From positions 124,001-188,000 of the forward strand of contig CAYZWI010000006.1 of the NCBI GenBank assembly GCA_964482205.1: a DNA stretch of 64,000 bases. The letters are read 5' to 3'. The notes beneath the pieces are model-generated. The model saw nothing but the letters and a program-made list of their open reading frames with translations. It was not told the origin of the DNA and did not search any database. The DNA comes from JAZDGX01 sp964482205. GTDB taxonomy: Bacteria; Eisenbacteria; RBG-16-71-46; CAIMUX01; WJJG01. Both the position numbers and the translations under genes were made by a program. Numbering within the stretch: position 1 is the first letter of the stretch; the number at the start of each line of letters is the position of its first letter. This document shows, in pieces, positions 1-8,001 of this stretch.

Positions 1-1512
1 CGTCCCCCACAGAAGCCCGGCGCGCGCGGCGGCCAGCGCGGCGAGATCGCTCCCCGCGAGCCGCCCCGCTTCTCCGGCTTTCACGAAGGCGCCCGCTCCG
101 GCGAAAGCCTGCTGGATCGGGCTGCGCAGCACGAACCAGAGAAGCGCGATCGGCAGCGCGAGGAGCAGCCAGCGCCACACTCTCCCGCCCGCGGCCGGTC
201 CGGCTTCCCTCGACGCGCGCGCCGTCTTGCCCTTGCCCGCGCCCTTGGCCTCCCGCGGGCCGGGAATGGGGTCGGGCCGCGCGCGCGCGCCCGTCACCCG
301 CGCCGCGGGCGCGCGCAGCAGCGCTTGCGCCCCCACAGCCGCCAGCATCCCCGCGAAGAGCGGAAGGAGCGCGTAGATCATCGAAGGCACGCGGAAGCGG
401 CTGAAATAAGGCAGGAGCTCGTACATCGGCCAGTACAGGAGCGGAAGGTGCCGGCCGAAGCCCACGATCAGGACGAAGAGCGAGATCGCGAGCAGGATCC
501 AGCGCCGCCTCCCCGTTCCCAGCACGACCCCCGCGATCGCGAGAATCAGGATCGTGATGCCGAAGTAGTGCGTCGACTGCGTGAACGGAAGCCGTCCCCA
601 ATAGAGCTCCCCTTCCAATCCGAACCAGGAGGGAAAGAGGAAGCTGATCGATTCCTCGGGCGGGAAGGACCAGGCTGTCGCGTAGTCCCAGCCGGCGCCG
701 GTTTCCGCTTCGCCTTCCAAGCCGCCGGTCGCCCCGCGCACGGAGTAGGGGGTGTACTCCATCACGGCGGCGTACGGATCCATGACGAGTCCCACGCCCA
801 GCGCAATCGCCAGCACGGCGAGCGCGACGCCGACGCCGAGCCTGCGCCCCGTCCAGCCTTGCGGGCGATCGAAGGCGAGCACGAGGAGGAAATACAGTCC
901 GCCGAGAAGCAGGGTGTAGTAGCTGATCTGCGGGTGGTTGTTCCACAGCTGAAATGCGATCGCCGCCGCAAGGAGGCCCGTCATGAGAAGACTCCTGCGC
1001 GCGAGGAGCCATTCGATCGCGAGAAAGACGAGCGGGGCGAGGTAGAGCGCCTGGAGCTTGGTCGCGTGGCCCGCCGCGACGAGACCGAAGGCGTACGGCG
1101 TCATCACGAACGCGAGCGTTCCGATGAGCGCGGCGGGAGGAGCCAGGCGGCGAATCGAGAGCAGCGCGTAGAGCGCGCCCGCGCCGAGGAGCAAGGTCAC
1201 ATAGTAGCGCATGCCGCGGCTGGCGCGAAAAGGCTGGCGCAGCAAGCGCGTGAGATCGAAGGGGCTCGACGGCGTGTAGATGAAGCTTCCGAAGGAAGGC
1301 ATGCCCGAGAAGATCCCCGGGCACCAGAGCGGGACCTCGCCGATCGCCTCCTCGGTCCGCTCTCCCCAAACGCTCAGAGGACGCGACGCCTGCGTGTCGG
1401 GCGCGGCCGGTTCCTTGCCTTCGAAAATCATCTCCGCGAAAAAGACGAGAGGAACGAGCGCGAGGATCGCGATGGCGAGCGCGTGCGCCCGGCGGCCTTC
1501 CAGACGAATCAT
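1..1512 (-). CDS. YfhO-like multi-pass membrane protein, C-terminus cut by window edge
   Basis: The frame is open from an ATG at 1512 to base 1 without a stop, so at least 504 residues are present and the C-terminus lies outside. A GAGGAGGG ribosome site sits just before the ATG. The protein starts with a short basic segment and a hydrophobic helix, then shows many membrane helices separated by short loops. A conserved-looking AGHATK motif at about residue 145 follows PYAFGL. This arrangement resembles the YfhO / GT-C family of bacterial polyprenyl-phosphate-sugar dependent membrane transferases, often found beside polysaccharide genes. The neighbouring divergent glycosyltransferase supports a role in glycan assembly at the inner membrane. 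The exact reaction is not known; a dolichyl-phosphate-mannose mannosyltransferase-like protein is the alternative. Confidence 0.75.
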   Translation of the reverse strand, partial: MIRLEGRRAHALAIAILALVPLVFFAEMIFEGKEPAAPDTQASRPLSVWGERTEEAIGEVPLWCPGIFSGMPSFGSFIYTPSSPFDLTRLLRQPFRASRGMRYYVTLLLGAGALYALLSIRRLAPPAALIGTLAFVMTPYAFGLVAAGHATKLQALYLAPLVFLAIEWLLARRSLLMTGLLAAAIAFQLWNNHPQISYYTLLLGGLYFLLVLAFDRPQGWTGRRLGVGVALAVLAIALGVGLVMDPYAAVMEYTPYSVRGATGGLEGEAETGAGWDYATAWSFPPEESISFLFPSWFGLEGELYWGRLPFTQSTHYFGITILILAIAGVVLGTGRRRWILLAISLFVLIVGFGRHLPLLYWPMYELLPYFSRFRVPSMIYALLPLFAGMLAAVGAQALLRAPAARVTGARARPDPIPGPREAKGAGKGKTARASREAGPAAGGRVWRWLLLALPIALLWFVLRSPIQQAFAGAGAFVKAGEAGRLAGSDLAALAAARAGLLWGT

Positions 1513-1596
1513 CTGCCCTCCTCGCCTTCGCGCGGCCCGCTGAGGCCCTCCGGGCGCCGCCGGACACCGGCCCTGCCCGGGCGGCCCCAAGCCCGA

Positions 1597-1625
1597 TTGC
1601 CTGCCGTTGCAGGCGGGGCTACACT
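1597..1625 (+). promoter_or_regulatory. sigma70-like promoter for glycosyltransferase 1737
   Basis: TTGCCT (1597-1602), 17-nt spacer, TACACT (1620-1625). It lies 110 nt upstream of the ATG at 1737 and reads into it. Confidence 0.5.
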
Positions 1626-1664
1626 GCGCCTCCTTGCCCGAAAGAAGCAACCGCCGGCCCGCGC

Positions 1665-1693
1665 AGTTCATCAGCCGCAAGCGGGCATGTCAA
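1665..1693 (-). promoter_or_regulatory. possible promoter for the YfhO-like gene
   Basis: On the minus strand TTGACA (1693-1688) is followed after 17 nt by TGAACT (1670-1665). The -35 box is perfect but the -10 box is poor. It would give a leader of about 150 nt before the ATG at 1512 and overlaps the divergent promoter region of the glycosyltransferase. Confidence 0.35.
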
Positions 1694-1736
1694 GCAGGCG
1701 ACGCTGCCTGTCGCGGCGCTCGCGGTGGAGGGACGG

Positions 1737-3107
1737 ATGCGCCGCGTTCTCTTCATCCTGTACTACTTCCCGCCCTCGGGCGGCGCGGGCGTACAGCGGG
1801 GATTGAAGTTCCTTCGCTACCTTCCCGAATTCGACTGGGAAGCCACCGTCCTCACCGTCCCTGCGGATGCCGCCTTTCCGGTGCGCGACGAGACCCTGGC
1901 GGCGGAAATCCCTGAGGGCCTGCGCGTGATCCGCACGCGCGCGCCCGAACTCTACGGCGTCTATCGCCGCCTGAGCGGCCAGAGGGATGTCCGCGACACG
2001 GAAACCAGCAGCCAGTCGGCGGGCGAGCGCAGCCTGCCGCGCAGGACGCTGCGGGCGCTGCGCGCCGCCTTCTTCGTTCCCGACGGACGCATGCTCTGGG
2101 CGCCGTTCGCGGTGCGGGCGGGCAAGCGCCTGCTCGCCTCTGAACGATTCGATGCGATCGTCTCCTCCGGCCCGCCCTTTACCTGCCAGGTGATCGGCCG
2201 CGCCCTTCATCGCGCCAGCGGGCTTCGCTGGGTGGCCGACTATCGCGATCCCTGGACGCAGGCGACCTTTTATCCGCAGCGCCCCGCGTTGTCGCGTTCG
2301 TTCGACCGCCGTCTCGAGGCGGCCTGCATTCGCGAGGCGAGCTGCAATGTGGTCGTCGGCGAAGGCATGGCCGCGCAATTTCGCGAGCGATATCCCGCGC
2401 GGGCGGCAAGCATCGTCGTGGTGCCGAACGGGTACGACGAGGCGGACTTCGCGGGCGTGCCCTACCGGTTTCCGCAGGAATTCCGCATCACGCACAGCGG
2501 CTCGCTCTTTCGCGGGAGGATCCCCTTCGAGTTCTTCGATGCGGTGCGGGAGTGGGCCGGGGAGCATCCCTCGCTCTCCGCGCGGCTGCGCCTCTGCTTC
2601 GCGGGACGGATCGACGACGAGGCGCGCGCGATCCTCTCGCAACCTCCCTTCGATCGCTGGAGCGAGCTGCCCGGATACCTCAGCCACGCGGAGAGCGTCG
2701 CGCTGCTGCGCCGTAGCCGCCTGCTGCTGCTCTCCACGGGTACCGACGCGCAATCGAAGAGCCTCGTGACCGGCAAGGTGTACGAGTACCTCGCCTCCGG
2801 AGTGCCGGTCCTCGCGCTCGCGCCTCCCGACGGCGACGCGGCGGCCCTGATCGCGAGCGCCGGCGCGGGGTGGACGCTTTCTCCGCACGACCGTGCCGGA
2901 ATCGCCGCCCGGCTGCGCGACATCGCCGCGGCGGAAGAGGAGCGCGAGCGCGCCCAGGGCGGACATACCGGAGGCGGGCCGAGCGATTCGCCCGCGGCCG
3001 CGCCGCTCTTCGGGCTCGTTCGGAACGAGGAAGAGATCGCCCGCTATTCGCGCCGCGAGCTCACCCGCAGGCTCGTCCGGATTCTGGAAGGAGGCTGCGG
3101 CCCGTGA
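1737..3107 (+). CDS. glycosyltransferase, GT4-like (GT-B fold)
   Basis: A 456-aa cytoplasmic sugar transferase, probably adding a nucleotide-activated sugar to a surface glycan. The N-terminus MRRVLFILYYFPPSGGAGVQ carries the glycine-rich acceptor-domain loop typical of GT-B enzymes. Midway, WVADYRDPW matches a motif common in this group, and the C-terminal half has VVPNGYD and the donor-site stretch GKVYEYLASGVPVLAL. The ATG at 1737 is preferred over the in-frame GTG at 1725 because GGAGGGA (1726-1732) then has a normal spacing. Neighbours (membrane transferase upstream, sugar dehydrogenase and aminotransferase downstream) indicate a polysaccharide or glycolipid locus. The sugar and acceptor cannot be told from sequence. 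Confidence 0.85.
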   Translation: MRRVLFILYYFPPSGGAGVQRGLKFLRYLPEFDWEATVLTVPADAAFPVRDETLAAEIPEGLRVIRTRAPELYGVYRRLSGQRDVRDTETSSQSAGERSLPRRTLRALRAAFFVPDGRMLWAPFAVRAGKRLLASERFDAIVSSGPPFTCQVIGRALHRASGLRWVADYRDPWTQATFYPQRPALSRSFDRRLEAACIREASCNVVVGEGMAAQFRERYPARAASIVVVPNGYDEADFAGVPYRFPQEFRITHSGSLFRGRIPFEFFDAVREWAGEHPSLSARLRLCFAGRIDDEARAILSQPPFDRWSELPGYLSHAESVALLRRSRLLLLSTGTDAQSKSLVTGKVYEYLASGVPVLALAPPDGDAAALIASAGAGWTLSPHDRAGIAARLRDIAAAEEERERAQGGHTGGGPSDSPAAAPLFGLVRNEEEIARYSRRELTRRLVRILEGGCGP

Positions 3108-3131
3108 TCGCGAGCCTCGCGAACGATCCGC

Positions 3132-3161
3132 TTGTCCTCGCTTCGGCCCGCCGTCTATACT
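3132..3161 (+). promoter_or_regulatory. sigma70-like promoter for the sugar dehydrogenase operon
   Basis: TTGTCC (3132-3137), 18-nt spacer, TATACT (3156-3161). It lies about 95 nt upstream of the ATG at 3256 and would drive the three overlapped genes 3256-6055. Confidence 0.5.
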
Positions 3162-3255
3162 CCCGGCCATTTTCCGGCGGGACGGAGAGAGAATCAGGGA
3201 TTCGGTGAGCGGCCGGCGGGAATGCGGCGCGTGGCCGAATCGTCAGGAAGGCAGC

Positions 3256-4374
3256 ATGTCTCCAAACGAACCGCCGCGCCGTCAAGAGCCGCAATCCGGG
3301 AACGCTCTCGGGTTCGCCTTGATCGGCTGCGGCAAGATCAGCCGCAAGCATGTTCACGCGCTCGAGCGCCTGCCCGGCGCGCGCCTGCTCGCCGTCCACG
3401 ACCTCGACCCTGCCCGCGCCGAGGCGGTCGCCTCGGGGATTCCGGGAGCCCGGGCCGTGCGCACGCTGGAAGAGGCCTTCGCGATGCCGGGAGTGGACGC
3501 GGTGACCGTCGCCACTCCGAGCGGCAGCCATGCGCCGGTGGCGATCGCGGCCGCTCGCGCCGGGAAGCATGTCGTCGTCGAGAAGCCCCTCGCCCTCACG
3601 CTGGACGAGGCCGACGAGATGATCGCCGTGTGCGATTCGGCCGGCGTGAAGCTCTTCGTCGTCAAACAGAACCGGTACAACCGCCCCGTGCTCGCCGCCC
3701 GCCGCGCGGTCGACGAAGGGCGCCTGGGGCGCATCTTCATGGGCGGAGCGCGGGTCCTCTGGCACCGGGATGACGCCTATTACCAAGAGGCGCGCTGGCG
3801 CGGCACCTGGGCCCAGGACGGCGGCGTGTGCACGAACCAGGCGAGCCATCACATCGACCTGTTGCTGTGGTTCATGGGCGAGGCGGTCAGCGTCTTCGCG
3901 ACGGGAACGCGCGTCCTGCACCGCATCGAAACCGAGGACACGGCCACGGTGATGCTCAAGTTCCGCCACGGCGCGACGGCCGTGGTGCAGGCGACCACTT
4001 GCACGCAGCCGCGCGACCTCGAAGGCTCGATCTCGCTCTTCGGCACCCGCGGCACGATCGAGATCGGGGGCTTCGCCGCGGACCGCCTGCGCACCTGGGC
4101 CTTCGCCGACGCGCGGCCCGAGGACGCGAGCGTGGAAGCGGAATGGGGAGCCAATCCCAAGGAGTTCGCCTACAACCACGGGCAGTTCTACGAGGATGTC
4201 CTGCGCACGATCGGATCCGACCGGCGCGCGCTCATCGACGGCATCGAGGGCCGGAAGAGCCTGGAAGTGATCCACGCGATCTACGAGTCCATGGAGACGG
4301 GCCGCGAAGTGGCCTTGCGGTTCGAACCGCGCCGCTGCCGCCTCGGCCTGCCCCACATCCCGGAGGAAGGATGA
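3256..4374 (+). CDS. Gfo/Idh/MocA-family nucleotide-sugar dehydrogenase
   Basis: A 372-aa NAD(P)-dependent oxidoreductase of the Gfo/Idh/MocA family. An N-terminal Rossmann fold begins at LIGCGKISRKH (about residues 19-30). The catalytic-site lysine lies in VVEKPLALT near residue 112, and the conserved histidine in QASHHIDLLLWFMG near residue 200. The family includes WlbA/WbpB, which oxidises C3 of UDP-N-acetylglucosaminuronate before transamination. The next gene is a DegT aminotransferase whose start codon overlaps this stop (ATGA at 4371-4374), the classic WbpB-WbpE pairing, so a 3-amino-sugar precursor for surface glycan is a reasonable inference. AGGAAGG precedes the ATG at 3256. Confidence 0.85.
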   Translation: MSPNEPPRRQEPQSGNALGFALIGCGKISRKHVHALERLPGARLLAVHDLDPARAEAVASGIPGARAVRTLEEAFAMPGVDAVTVATPSGSHAPVAIAAARAGKHVVVEKPLALTLDEADEMIAVCDSAGVKLFVVKQNRYNRPVLAARRAVDEGRLGRIFMGGARVLWHRDDAYYQEARWRGTWAQDGGVCTNQASHHIDLLLWFMGEAVSVFATGTRVLHRIETEDTATVMLKFRHGATAVVQATTCTQPRDLEGSISLFGTRGTIEIGGFAADRLRTWAFADARPEDASVEAEWGANPKEFAYNHGQFYEDVLRTIGSDRRALIDGIEGRKSLEVIHAIYESMETGREVALRFEPRRCRLGLPHIPEEG

Positions 4375-5486
4375 CCATTCCCCTGATCGATCTCGTCGCC
4401 CAGTACCGCACCATCCAGCCGGAAATCGATGCCGCCATTCGCGGGATCCTGGAGTCGGCGAATTTCATCGGCGGAAAACCCGTCGCGGAATTCGAAGCGG
4501 CGTTCGCGCGCTATTGCGGAGCCAACGCGGCGATCGGCGCGGCTTCGGGAACCGCCGCCCTGCACCTCGCGCTCATCGAGACGGGCATCCGTCCCGGCGA
4601 GGAAGTCATCACCGTGTCGCAGACCTTCATCGCCACCGCCGAAGTCGTGCGCCTGTGCGGCGCGACCGTCCGCATGGTCGACATCGATCCGCGGACCTAT
4701 TGCATGGATCCCGAGGCGTTGCGCGCGGCCGTGAGCGAACGCACCCGGGTCGTCATTCCCGTTCATCTCTATGGCCATCCCGTGGACATGGATCCCATCC
4801 TGGATCTCGCCCGGCGCAAGAACCTCGTCGTGATCGAGGATGCGGCCCAATCGCACGGCGCCACCTATCACGGGCGCCGCGTGGGGAGCCTGGCTCCGCT
4901 CGGCACCTTCAGCTTCTATCCCGGGAAGAACCTGGGCGCGTACGGGGACGCCGGCGCGGTGACGGCGGCCGACCCCGCCGCGGCCGAGCGCATGGCCCAG
5001 CTCGCCAATCACGGCCGCGCCGAGAAGTACGAGCATCATGTCGAGGGATTCAACTATCGCCTGGACGCCATGCAGGCGGCGGTGCTGAGCGTGAAGCTTT
5101 GCTATCTCGAGCAATGGAACGCCCGCCGCCGCGAGATCGCGGCCCGCTACAAGGAGCTTCTCGCCGAGGTGCCGGAAGTGACCGTGCCGTATGTCGCGCC
5201 CTACGCGGTGCCCGTCTTCCATCTCTTCGTGATCCAGGTGCCCGAGCGCGATCGCGTGGCCGCGGAGTTGCGCGAGCGAGGCGTCATGGTGCAGCTCCAC
5301 TACCCTATTCCGCTGCACCTGCAGCCGGCCTACGCCTATCTCGGCATCAAGCGGGGGACGCTTCCCGCGACGGAGAAGATCGCCGAGCACTGCATCTCGA
5401 TGCCGATCTATCCGGAGATGACCGAGGAGCAGATCCGCTATGCGGTCGAGAGCCTGAAGCAGGCGCTCGTCCACGTGCGCGCGTGA
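4371..5486 (+). CDS. DegT/DnrJ/EryC1/StrS-family sugar aminotransferase
   Basis: A 371-aa PLP-dependent aminotransferase acting on keto nucleotide-sugars. Visible family features are the IPLIDLVAQY start, the SGTAALHLAL phosphate-binding region, VIEDAAQSHGA with the PLP-ring aspartate, and FYPGKNLGAYGDAGAV with the Schiff-base lysine. The closest functional pattern is WbpE/WlbC, which transaminates the 3-keto sugar made by a WlbA-type dehydrogenase encoded immediately upstream. The ATG overlaps the upstream stop by 4 nt, and this gene's own stop overlaps the next start (GTGA), so the three genes are probably translationally coupled. Substrate specificity is inferred from context. Confidence 0.88.
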   Translation: MTIPLIDLVAQYRTIQPEIDAAIRGILESANFIGGKPVAEFEAAFARYCGANAAIGAASGTAALHLALIETGIRPGEEVITVSQTFIATAEVVRLCGATVRMVDIDPRTYCMDPEALRAAVSERTRVVIPVHLYGHPVDMDPILDLARRKNLVVIEDAAQSHGATYHGRRVGSLAPLGTFSFYPGKNLGAYGDAGAVTAADPAAAERMAQLANHGRAEKYEHHVEGFNYRLDAMQAAVLSVKLCYLEQWNARRREIAARYKELLAEVPEVTVPYVAPYAVPVFHLFVIQVPERDRVAAELRERGVMVQLHYPIPLHLQPAYAYLGIKRGTLPATEKIAEHCISMPIYPEMTEEQIRYAVESLKQALVHVRA

Positions 5487-6055
5487 GCGCGCAGGCCGCA
5501 GGCGGGCAGCGCCTGTCTCTGCCCGGGGCGCCTCCGCGGGTCGTGCTCGACAACATCCGCAGCGCCTTCAATGTGGGATCGATCTTCCGCACCTGCGACG
5601 CGGCCGGAGCGCGGCCGCTCTACCTGTGCGGCATCTCCGCGACGCCCGGCAATCCGCGGGTGGTCAAGACCGCCCTCGGCGCGGAAGCGACCGTGCCCTG
5701 GAGCCACCACATCTCCACCCTGGAAGTGATCGCGCAATTGCAGGCCGAGGGAGTCTTCTGCGTGGGCGTCGAGCGCACGGAACGAAGCGCGCCCTACGAT
5801 CTGGAGGAGTATCCCGAACGCGTGGCGTTCGTTTTCGGGCATGAGGTCGCGGGAATCGCCCTTCCGGTGCTGGAGCGATGCGACCGGGTGGTCGGGATTC
5901 CCATGCTGGGACGGAAGAACTCGCTCAATGTCGCGACCAGCGTGGGAGTGATGCTCTTCGAAATCGTCCGCCGCCGCCTGGCCGGGTCCTTTCGGGCATC
6001 GCCGCCCGGCCAGGCGCCTTCGCCTTCAGGAGATCAGCTCTCGTCGTCCTCGTAG
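5483..6055 (+). CDS. SpoU/TrmH-family RNA 2'-O-methyltransferase
   Basis: A 190-aa SPOUT-fold methyltransferase that would methylate a ribose 2'-OH in rRNA or tRNA using S-adenosylmethionine. The three SpoU motifs are visible: VLDNIRSAFNVGSIFRTCDA near the N-terminus, VFGHEVAGI in the middle and IPMLGRKNSLNVATSVGVML forming the C-terminal knot. It is shorter than RlmB-type enzymes because it lacks the N-terminal L30e-like domain, as in TrmH/TrmL-sized members. The GTG start at 5483 overlaps the upstream stop as GTGA. The serine-rich C-terminal tail is encoded by DNA that also encodes the acidic C-terminus of the convergent gene (22-nt overlap). The target nucleotide is unknown. Confidence 0.85.
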   Translation: MSAQAAGGQRLSLPGAPPRVVLDNIRSAFNVGSIFRTCDAAGARPLYLCGISATPGNPRVVKTALGAEATVPWSHHISTLEVIAQLQAEGVFCVGVERTERSAPYDLEEYPERVAFVFGHEVAGIALPVLERCDRVVGIPMLGRKNSLNVATSVGVMLFEIVRRRLAGSFRASPPGQAPSPSGDQLSSSS

Positions 6056-6303
6056 TCGATGTCGACGTCCTCTTCCTCGTCGAGATCCTCGAACTCCTCG
6101 TCCTCGTCCAACTCATCCTCGTCGAGATCCTCTTCGTCCTCGTATTCCTCGTCGAGATCGTCGTCGTAGTCTTCATCTAGGTCTTCGTCGAAGTCGACAT
6201 CGTCGTCCTCTTCGTCTTCCTCCTCGTCTTCCTCTTCGTAATCCTCGAGATCATCATCGTCATCGTCGCGAAGGCCGCACCAATCGTCCAGACTTCCCAG
6301 CAT
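6034..6303 (-). CDS. extremely acidic Asp/Glu-rich 89-aa protein
   Basis: Function unknown. About 63 of 89 residues are Asp or Glu, with no lysine; the only basic residue is one arginine in the short N-terminal head MLGSLDDWCGLR. From about residue 35 a hydrophobic residue (Phe, Leu, Tyr, Val) recurs roughly every fourth position between acidic triplets, so it is not a featureless polyacid. Start choice: ATG at 6303 with GGGAGGAAG immediately upstream. A near-consensus promoter (6406-6435) reads into it, implying strong expression. The stop lies inside the end of the convergent RNA methyltransferase gene. Possible roles, all speculative, are a cation buffer, a nucleic-acid mimic, or a chaperone-like binder of basic proteins. 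Confidence 0.7.
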   Translation of the reverse strand: MLGSLDDWCGLRDDDDDDLEDYEEEDEEEDEEDDDVDFDEDLDEDYDDDLDEEYEDEEDLDEDELDEDEEFEDLDEEEDVDIDYEDDES

Positions 6304-6405
6304 TGCTTCCTCCCGGTGAACCAACCGTTCAGGATGCGCGAACGCGACATCGTCGCGGATCGCCGGTTCCTGGCCGCCGCGGGATCCGCCGCGCGGGCAC
6401 CGGGG

Positions 6406-6435
6406 ATTTAATGGAACGGGGCGCGAGACTGTCAA
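6406..6435 (-). promoter_or_regulatory. near-consensus promoter for the acidic protein
   Basis: Minus strand TTGACA (6435-6430), 18-nt spacer, TTAAAT (6411-6406). This is one of the strongest promoter matches in the window and leaves a leader of about 95 nt before the ATG at 6303. Confidence 0.6.
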
Positions 6436-6474
6436 ACAAAAAAAGAGCCGATTCGCCCCTGCGGAACCTCATCG

Positions 6475-6504
6475 TTGCGCTTTCCGGAACCCGCTCCGTA
6501 GAAT
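6475..6504 (+). promoter_or_regulatory. sigma70-like promoter for the pseudo-transglutaminase gene
   Basis: TTGCGC (6475-6480), 18-nt spacer, TAGAAT (6499-6504). It is divergent from the acidic-protein promoter 40 nt away. The rest of 6304-6600 shows only leader sequence. Confidence 0.5.
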
Positions 6505-6600
6505 GGGGTTGCGCAAGGAAACAGCGTGGCGAGGGGCTCGCCGGCGCGCAGGCGTGGAATGCGCGGGCGACTGGGTGAGGCCGATCGGATGGGAGTGAAC

Positions 6601-8001
6601 ATGAAGAGCGTTTCGTCGAAGCGAGAGCGCCTCGTTCCGGCGGTCTTCCCCTTCGCGCTTGCGGCGCGCTGTCGTTGCCTCGCCGGGCTTGCGGCGCGCT
6701 GCTCTTCCCGCGCCGCGCTCGCGTTCCTCCTCGCTCCCCTGGCGGTCGTCCTCGCTCCGGCGGCGCACGCCTTCTACGACGACGCTTCCGTGCGGTCCAT
6801 TCTGCTCAACCGCGAGCGGGCCGAGAAGCTCGATGCGCCGCTCGTCCTGCTCGCGCATGAGACGCGCTGCCGCATCATGGGCAACGGCGCGCGCATCACC
6901 GAAGAGCATCGCATCTGGTATGTCGACGACGCGAAAGCCAGGGAGTGCCAGGCCATCCGGAATCCCCGCATCCGCCTCGATCTGCTTCTCGAGCGCATCG
7001 AAATCGCGCGCTGCAGAATCTACCGCGGAACGGACACGCTCGAGGCGGCGCCCGAATCCTGGAGCAGCGGGCCGGTCGCCGGCTGGCCGGACGCGACCCG
7101 CCTGACCTGGATCGAGACGACCACGGAACTGCCGCAGCTCAAGCGCGGAGATCTGGTCGAGATCGCCTACGCGATCCACAATCGCTGGACTTCCTCGCGT
7201 CCGGCGGCGCACTGGGAAGTGTTCGCCCTGAGCGATCCGCTCGCGCCCACGATCGAGCGGCATGTGATCATCTCCTCCCCTCCGGTCGTGGAAGGGCGCG
7301 CGATCGTGATCGGCGACGGGTCGCGCGTCGTGCGGCACTACGGCCAATCCGAGCCGGAGCTCGAGCTCTTGACCGGGAACCTGCCGCGCGGCCCCGAGGA
7401 TCCTCTCGGGCTCGGCGCCCCGCGCCTGCTCTTCAGCGCCGAAGAGAACTGGGAGCTGGTGCGCCGCTGCGTCGCGCCGCACTTCACCTTCGGGATCGGG
7501 GAATACGAGCGAGGATGGGGCGCGGCGGGCGATTCCATCGTGGCTCGCGCGCGCACCACGCGAGAGCGCATGGCGGAGATCCTCGCGCTGCTGGAACGGC
7601 GCTCGACTCGCCTGCCCCTTTCGCCGGCCGAGAGCGAGGGCTTTCCGCGGCTCGCTCCCGCCGCGCTGCAGGACCGGGCGGGCGATCGCCTCGACCGCGC
7701 GCTGCTGGCTGCCGGCCTGGCGGCCGCGGCGCACGTCCCCTGCTCGGTATTCTTCGGCGCCAGTTCGGCCGAGGCGTTTCGCGCGGACTTCGCGAGCCCG
7801 CAGCAATTCGACCGCGTGCTGGTGGGAGTGCCCCTGATCGAGGAAGGGCGCTATCTCGTGCTCGATCCCTGGGAAAAGGATCTCGCCTCGGCCGAAAAGG
7901 CCGCGGCCGTCCTTCCCGTGCTCTTCGGCATCAGCGATGATGTGGCGCGATTTCAGGAGGTAGGTCCCGATGGATTGCTGCACGCCCGGACGATGCCCTG
8001 A
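6601..8001 (+). CDS. exported DUF3857/transglutaminase-like protein lacking the catalytic Cys and His
   Basis: A 466-aa secreted protein. A long N-terminal segment ends in a hydrophobic stretch (about residues 38-57) with an AHA cleavage-like site. Residues about 80-260 resemble a DUF3857 domain (EEHRIWYVDD, RGDLVEIAYAI) and the C-terminal half resembles the transglutaminase-like domain usual in such proteins. The family's GDCKDKA cysteine loop appears here as GDRLDRA (361-367) and the FNH histidine as FDR (403-405); only the aspartate in LDPW (422) remains. It therefore looks like a binding or structural protein, not an active enzyme. ATG 6601 was chosen for GGGAG just upstream. Its end overlaps the next gene by 32 nt. 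Confidence 0.65.
   Translation: MKSVSSKRERLVPAVFPFALAARCRCLAGLAARCSSRAALAFLLAPLAVVLAPAAHAFYDDASVRSILLNRERAEKLDAPLVLLAHETRCRIMGNGARITEEHRIWYVDDAKARECQAIRNPRIRLDLLLERIEIARCRIYRGTDTLEAAPESWSSGPVAGWPDATRLTWIETTTELPQLKRGDLVEIAYAIHNRWTSSRPAAHWEVFALSDPLAPTIERHVIISSPPVVEGRAIVIGDGSRVVRHYGQSEPELELLTGNLPRGPEDPLGLGAPRLLFSAEENWELVRRCVAPHFTFGIGEYERGWGAAGDSIVARARTTRERMAEILALLERRSTRLPLSPAESEGFPRLAPAALQDRAGDRLDRALLAAGLAAAAHVPCSVFFGASSAEAFRADFASPQQFDRVLVGVPLIEEGRYLVLDPWEKDLASAEKAAAVLPVLFGISDDVARFQEVGPDGLLHARTMP

Noticed and set aside
6034..6303. Hydrophobic Val/Leu-rich peptide on the plus strand opposite the acidic gene
   Set aside because: GAx codons read in antisense give Val/Leu/Ile codons automatically. 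The strong promoter and ribosome site are on the minus strand.
7999..8001. UGA at the end of the pseudo-transglutaminase gene as a selenocysteine codon
   Set aside because: The hairpin around this stop was considered as a SECIS because selA is present. However, the downstream continuation in frame has no recognisable homology, and the next gene already starts upstream in another frame.
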